A stretch of DNA of 64,000 nt from Chrysemys picta bellii. Its lineage: Eukaryota; Chordata; Testudines; Emydidae. The translations under genes were made by a program, and so were the position numbers. The stretch lies in the NCBI RefSeq assembly GCF_011386835.1, contig NC_088795.1:98206434-98270433 (forward strand). Direction: 5' to 3'. How positions within the stretch are numbered: position 1 is the stretch's first letter; every line of letters starts with the position of its first letter. Below the pieces are notes generated by a model that saw only the letters and a program-made list of their open reading frames with translations, was not told where the DNA came from and made no database searches. Shown here one piece after another: positions 59,601 through 64,000 of this stretch.

Positions 59601-60331
59601 CGATTTCTTACACAATTTCTAGTCAAAATTTACGGCAGACAAATTCCAATCTATTAACTTTCACATTCTGAATTTCAGCCAAAAAATTCAAACAAACTTG
59701 GATACCAAGAAATAATCATTTATATGTATTCCAAAAGGACAGATGGTACTAAAATTCTGACCCCAAAAGTCATTTCATAACACACTACAAGATGTGTTAT
59801 AAGACTAGAAACTTTTAAAAAAAAAAATTATTACTTTTTCAGTTGAAACATGCACCATGTTACAGAAGTTAGGGAACATTTCATGTTGTACATCTAAAGC
59901 TATTTGATTTTTAAAAAGATAGGGCATTGGCACTGACTAATCAAAGAAAGCACCAGTCCAACAGCAGCTTGCTGATCTATTAGTTTGCACAATCTAGGGT
60001 TGGGGGGAAAAAATAGTTGGAATTCAACGACAAAGAAAATGTGTTGCAGAACTTGAACCATCAAATATAGTTAGTCTCTAGGATAGAGAAGGCACCAACT
60101 TCACTCCTCATTACTATTGTGACAATCAGCTCATGGCCAAACACTTGAGAAAAAGCTTTCCAATGGTCAAGCTGCTTCTTTCACTGAACAGCTTGTTTTC
60201 TTCAGTTCAGGTCCACTGACTCAAGGTGGGCCTTCAGTCTCTATGGAGCTTTGAGGGTGAAACTAGACCTGTCCATCAGTGGCTGAATATTAATCCTAGC
60301 CCACTGAACAAAGTAACTTCCAAAGCTATCA
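56629..60331. other. Long unannotated stretch with dispersed palindromes
   Basis: Palindromic motifs ccattgatttcaatg (58297-58311) and cccattgcaatcaatggg (58864-58881) are small old-repeat cores. No gene is supported; plus frames of 83-90 codons between 57412 and 59326 are chance frames. Confidence 0.45.
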
Positions 60332-60640
60332 CAGGCCATGTCTACACTACAAATATTTGCCAACACAAGTTACGTTGGCATACAGCCACCGCAATTAGCA
60401 TATCGCACGTGCATACTTGGCTCCTTGCGTCAGTGCTGCGCGTACTCACCCGCAGTGCTTGTGTCAATTCACAGGGCTATGCACCATGGTAGGCATCCCA
60501 GTGTGCAACCCACCACCATTCAGCACACTGTCTTGATTAGTTTTGGCAATGAATGGTGGGACAGAAACAACTTGTGCAGGGTGACTGGGAGCTAGGGTCA
60601 ATTTCCCATAATGCAATGCTCTCCACCCCATAATTTTAAG
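60332..60640. mobile_element. Truncated 'ggccatgtctacac' DNA element
   Basis: Left end 'caggccatgtctacactac', with 'aagttacgttggcat' further in. This start is shared with an abundant reptile DNA transposon family, but the right terminus is missing here. Confidence 0.55.
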
Positions 60641-60965
60641 ATTTCCTGTGAACCCATGTAGGATTTGTTGCTGTCCGCCATCTCCGACAGAAGCATGGAG
60701 CCTGCACAGTTCTGCACTATTGTCAGGAGTATTGCAAGCACAGAACGCACAATCCTCTGGTATTTGCAGAGCAGCAAGAAGAACCGCAAGGAACACTGGG
60801 GGAGGGGGAGAGAAGATGGCTAGCTAGGCAAGGAAACAGGGACAGGCACAGGGAGGGAGCGGGGTAGAGAGAGAAGAATGACAGGTTGGAGGGGGTTGGG
60901 GCAGACTAGTCTGTTCCCACTAGTACACACTACCTTCCTGAGCCTGAATCTCACCTTTCCTCTGC

Positions 60966-62211
60966 TGTCAGCTGGGGCTGTCAATTAATGGCAGTTAACT
61001 CAAGCAATTAACACAAAACAAATTAACAAGATTTTAAAAATTAGTCGCAATTAATCACAGTTGTAACCACACTGTTAAACATAAATAAAATACAAATTTA
61101 CATTTATTATAAATATTTTGGATGTTTTTCTACATTTTCAAATATATTGATTTCAATTACAACACAGAAAAAGTGTACACTGCTCACTTTTTATCATCAA
61201 ATATTTGCACTGTAAAAAATATAAACAAATATTTTTCAGTTCACCTCAAACAAATACTATAGTGCAATCTCTTTATTGTGAAAGTGCAATTTACAAATGT
61301 AAAAAAAATTTTTAAACACAACTGCGTTAGAAACAAAACAATGTGAAACTTTAGGTCCTACAAGTCCACTCAGTCCTACTTCTTGTTCAGCCAATCGCTA
61401 AGACAAACACGTTTATTTATATTTACAGGAGATAATGCTGCCTGTGTCTTGTTTACAATGTCACCAGAAAGTGAGAACAGGTGTTCACATGGCACTGTTG
61501 TAGCTGGTGTTGCAAGATATTTATGTGCCAGATGTGCTAAATATTTGTATGCCACTTCATGCATCTTTTTTACAGTGCAAACATTTGTAATCAAAAATAA
61601 TAATCAGGGCTGTCAATTGCAGTTAATGCATGTGATTAACTCAAAACAAATTAACACTTTTTTTAAAACAAGCATTAATTGCACACCAGGGTGCTGCATG
61701 CCTCCAGAGCAGGGGTGCCCCTTCTCCCACTGCTCTGCTCCATTGCTGCTCCAGCTTCCCCCTGCCCACCACAGAGCCACCCCTGGGCAAGCTGCTCTTG
61801 ACTGGTAGCCTGCCTCTTGTCTGATGTGCAGAGCGTGGGGGGGAGAGGGGAGGAAATGGTGTCAGGGTGTCCCCCTCCCCTTGCTCATGTAGCTGGTTGC
61901 TGCTGACTTGGGGTCAGGGAATGGGGGATCCGGTCTGCTGCTGCTGGCTCAGGAGTGAGTGCTGCCAATAACAACTGCTGCTGGCTCAAAAAGTGTTCAG
62001 GCTCCTGCGTGCTCTACTTAAAAAGAGACAGCACTTCCCCGCCCCTCATCCACACTCTTCCCCCCAACACACTCTTCCCTCCCCCAACACCAAAAAAATA
62101 TTTCAATAAATGGTATTCTCTTATTGTTTAACAGTGTGATTAAAACTGTGATTATTCGTGACTTTTTTAATCTTGTGATTTTTTTTTTAATCATTTGACA
62201 TCCCTACTGTC
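60966..62211 (-). mobile_element. hAT-type element with degraded transposase
   Basis: The left end (from 'ggggctgtcaatta') and the right end, whose reverse complement begins CAGTAGGGATGTCAAATG, share sub-terminal motifs (attaatcacagtt, cacactgttaaaca). A hAT transposase C-terminal remnant lies at 61376-61594. A second TIR-like start (cagggctgtcaattgcag) at 61606 abuts it, suggesting a nested or rearranged copy. No clear 8-bp duplication. Confidence 0.7.
61376..61594 (-). pseudogene. hAT transposase C-terminal dimerisation remnant
   Basis: A 72-codon frame contains HKYLATPATTVPCEHLFS and GDIVNKTQAALSP. Together these match the hAT-family C-terminal dimerisation domain, in which a Y-L-x-x-P-A-x-x-x-x-x-E-x-x-F-S core is typical. 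The rest of the transposase (zinc finger, catalytic acidic residues) is missing: the frame stops at a TIR-like sequence at 61606. Not functional. Confidence 0.82.
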
Positions 62212-63540
62212 AGCAAATATCAGTGAAACCGATCGGTAATTACATGAATACATTCTACTGTTGCCTAGAGGGACCAATCTGGTTATCATCTTCATTATTC
62301 TAGCTGCTGTATAAACCTAGTAGAAAGCTAGTGTCTGCCCCAGAGAGCATACAATGTACTTTCTGGGCCTTTGCTTTTCCTTTGACAGAGTCTAATGCAG
62401 CAGTGAGTGCAAGAGGGGAGAATAAGGGCCTCTGGGGGGGGAAAAAAAAAATAGTCAGAGCCAGTCAGCCACTCAACTGAGGAATGGTGTGTATATATTA
62501 TATATCAAATAAAGAAAAGGGATCTGGAAAAACAGTGCTCTGTAGATGAAGTCCAGAACCTTCCTGTGCTGCTATGAGGCAGAACAAACTGACTGGCTGG
62601 CTCTCCAGTAGGAGGACAATACTCCGTCAGTGATGAAGAGATCTGGTTGTGCTCCTTAAGTTCCATGGAGACAGAAAATCCATCATGTAGGTAAATGGAA
62701 CCAGTCTGAACAAAAATAGTTTGATTTTCCCCCATCCCAGAGATTTGTCTTCTGATGTGAGTTCTGCAGTTCATGAAGGCATGAAACCAGACCCGCAGGT
62801 GCTATATATGGCAGCTCTATCAGGTTAGCCAAGCCAATAGGAGCTTACCTGAACTTGCCTCAGCTGAAAGTTATTTTTTTACTTTACTACTTCTTGTACA
62901 GCATGTAGTACCAAGTCGTCTATAGACTATAAATGGCATGAGAAAGCTGCACAATAGACTTACAAAGGTAAAAAGAGAATCTGATACAACTGAGAAGTGC
63001 AAGTGATTCTTTCTTAGCAGAGGATTGCAGCTTACCCTTCAATTAGTTCCTCTCATCTCGTTTAATAATCATGTCTAAACTTAACACTGCAGGTGGAGAG
63101 AGAAGGAAGAACATGTTATCAGCCAAGTTACTCTTAATATTTAGTACTTCTATGCTTTATATCTCCCAAGACTCCAGGCAGGAAGATCTTCTGTACAAAT
63201 GTTAGGGTACAATCTGTTTCTTTAATATTGTAAAGAACCAAAACCCAGAAAGAGAGACTTACTTTGGAGCTTGATATTTTGTTTTAGAGCATTTATTAAA
63301 ATTGGTGTGCTGGAGGGAAACTGAGGCACAGCTGATCCTGACAGGGAAAGGAGGATGCGAACATTTCCAACTCACATGGAAATCAAGGTACCATGACAGT
63401 TGAGAGGCACAACATTTGACCATTCTCCTTTGAGACAGAAAACATAAGTTTAAAAGAATTCTACCCAACAAGGCTCCGGATAGTTCAGGTTTGTAATTAG
63501 ATACTGATCTCCATGCTCCATCTGGACTCCTGCCCTGGTC
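62212..63540. other. No feature seen
   Basis: Mixed-composition sequence with minus frames of 89-118 codons lacking domains. No secure repeat. Confidence 0.4.
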
Positions 63541-64000
63541 AGGTAGGGTTGCCAACTTTCTAATCGCACAAAACCGAATACTCTTGCTGTTCCCTCTGCC
63601 CCACCCCTTCCCCATTGCTCTGCCCCTGCCCTACCCCTTCTCCAAGGCCCCCACACCCACTCACTCCATGTCCCCTCCCTCCTTCACTCACTCTCCCCCA
63701 CCCTCACTCACTTTCACTGGGCTGGGGGGGTTGGTGCAGGAGGGGTGAGGCGGGCTCTCGAGTGCAGGCTGGGGCCGAGGGGTTTGGAATGCAGGAAGGG
63801 GCTCAGGATAGGGGGTTGGGGTACAGGCTCCGGGAGGGAGTTAGGGTATGGGAGGTGGTTCTCACCTGGGGCAGAGGGTTGAGGTGCATGAGGAGGTGAG
63901 GGGTGCGGGCTCCAGCTGGGCGGCGCTTACCTTGGATGGCTCCCGGAAGTGGCCAACATGTCCGGCTCCTAGGCAGAGGGACCAGGGGGCTGCAGAGCCA
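63541..64000. mobile_element. G-rich MITE ('gggttgccaactttct' family), copy 2, running off the window
   Basis: Starts 'caggtagggttgccaacttt', then 'aaaaccgaata', C-rich block, then G-rich units (gggctggggc, ggggtttggaatgcagg, gggggttggggtacagg). It is longer than copy 1 at 36372 and is cut by the window edge. Confidence 0.7.

Overview
This window looks like non-coding nuclear DNA from a reptile, most probably a turtle (my confidence is about 0.8). The evidence is the repeat content: turtle-type tRNA-derived SINEs, CR1 LINEs read from a FADD-box reverse transcriptase, DIRS retrotransposon remnants, many non-autonomous hAT elements with 8-bp target duplications, a Tc1/mariner-type element and several families of long terminal repeats (LTRs). 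Repeat families were named from recalled sequence features, not from a database search. I found no host exon, rRNA, true tRNA gene, CpG-island promoter or CRISPR array, so the window is either intergenic or inside a very large intron.

Layout. Positions 1-3290 are a nested stack: a minus-strand DIRS retrotransposon is split by a plus-strand LTR (868-2332), which itself carries a smaller minus-strand solo LTR (995-1368); a hAT-like element (2342-3130) sits beside it. A TIR element with a G-rich minisatellite core lies at 3731-4582. Positions 4.6-16.2 kb are mostly old AT-rich sequence with a SINE at 6055 and a short Charlie-like hAT at 6867. A 1.16-kb hAT at 16208-17364 contains a second hAT. 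A mariner-type element at 18943-20476 contains another MITE, which in turn contains a locally copied segment. Positions 22-29.7 kb are largely featureless.

The most interesting locus is 29.8-34.5 kb. A minus-strand CR1 LINE is interrupted by a minus-strand endogenous retrovirus remnant: a complete-looking 3' LTR with TATA and poly(A) signals, a polypurine tract, and a broken env gene. The visible surface-unit part of env is mostly an immunoglobulin V-like domain and a proline-rich hinge, followed by a furin-type site and a long transmembrane subunit. No gag, pol or 5' LTR is visible.

Positions 36-64 kb hold more hAT elements (36818, 50967, 56300, 60966), a 1.3-kb LTR with four exact-period 60-bp repeats (42163-43448), a second DIRS copy with recognisable Gag and reverse transcriptase remnants (43880-46180), and a solo LTR (52080-53269) inside another copy of the 3731 element. 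The last 460 bases are the start of a G-rich MITE that runs off the window. The genes do not work together as a system; the window is a record of layered transposon and retrovirus insertion.
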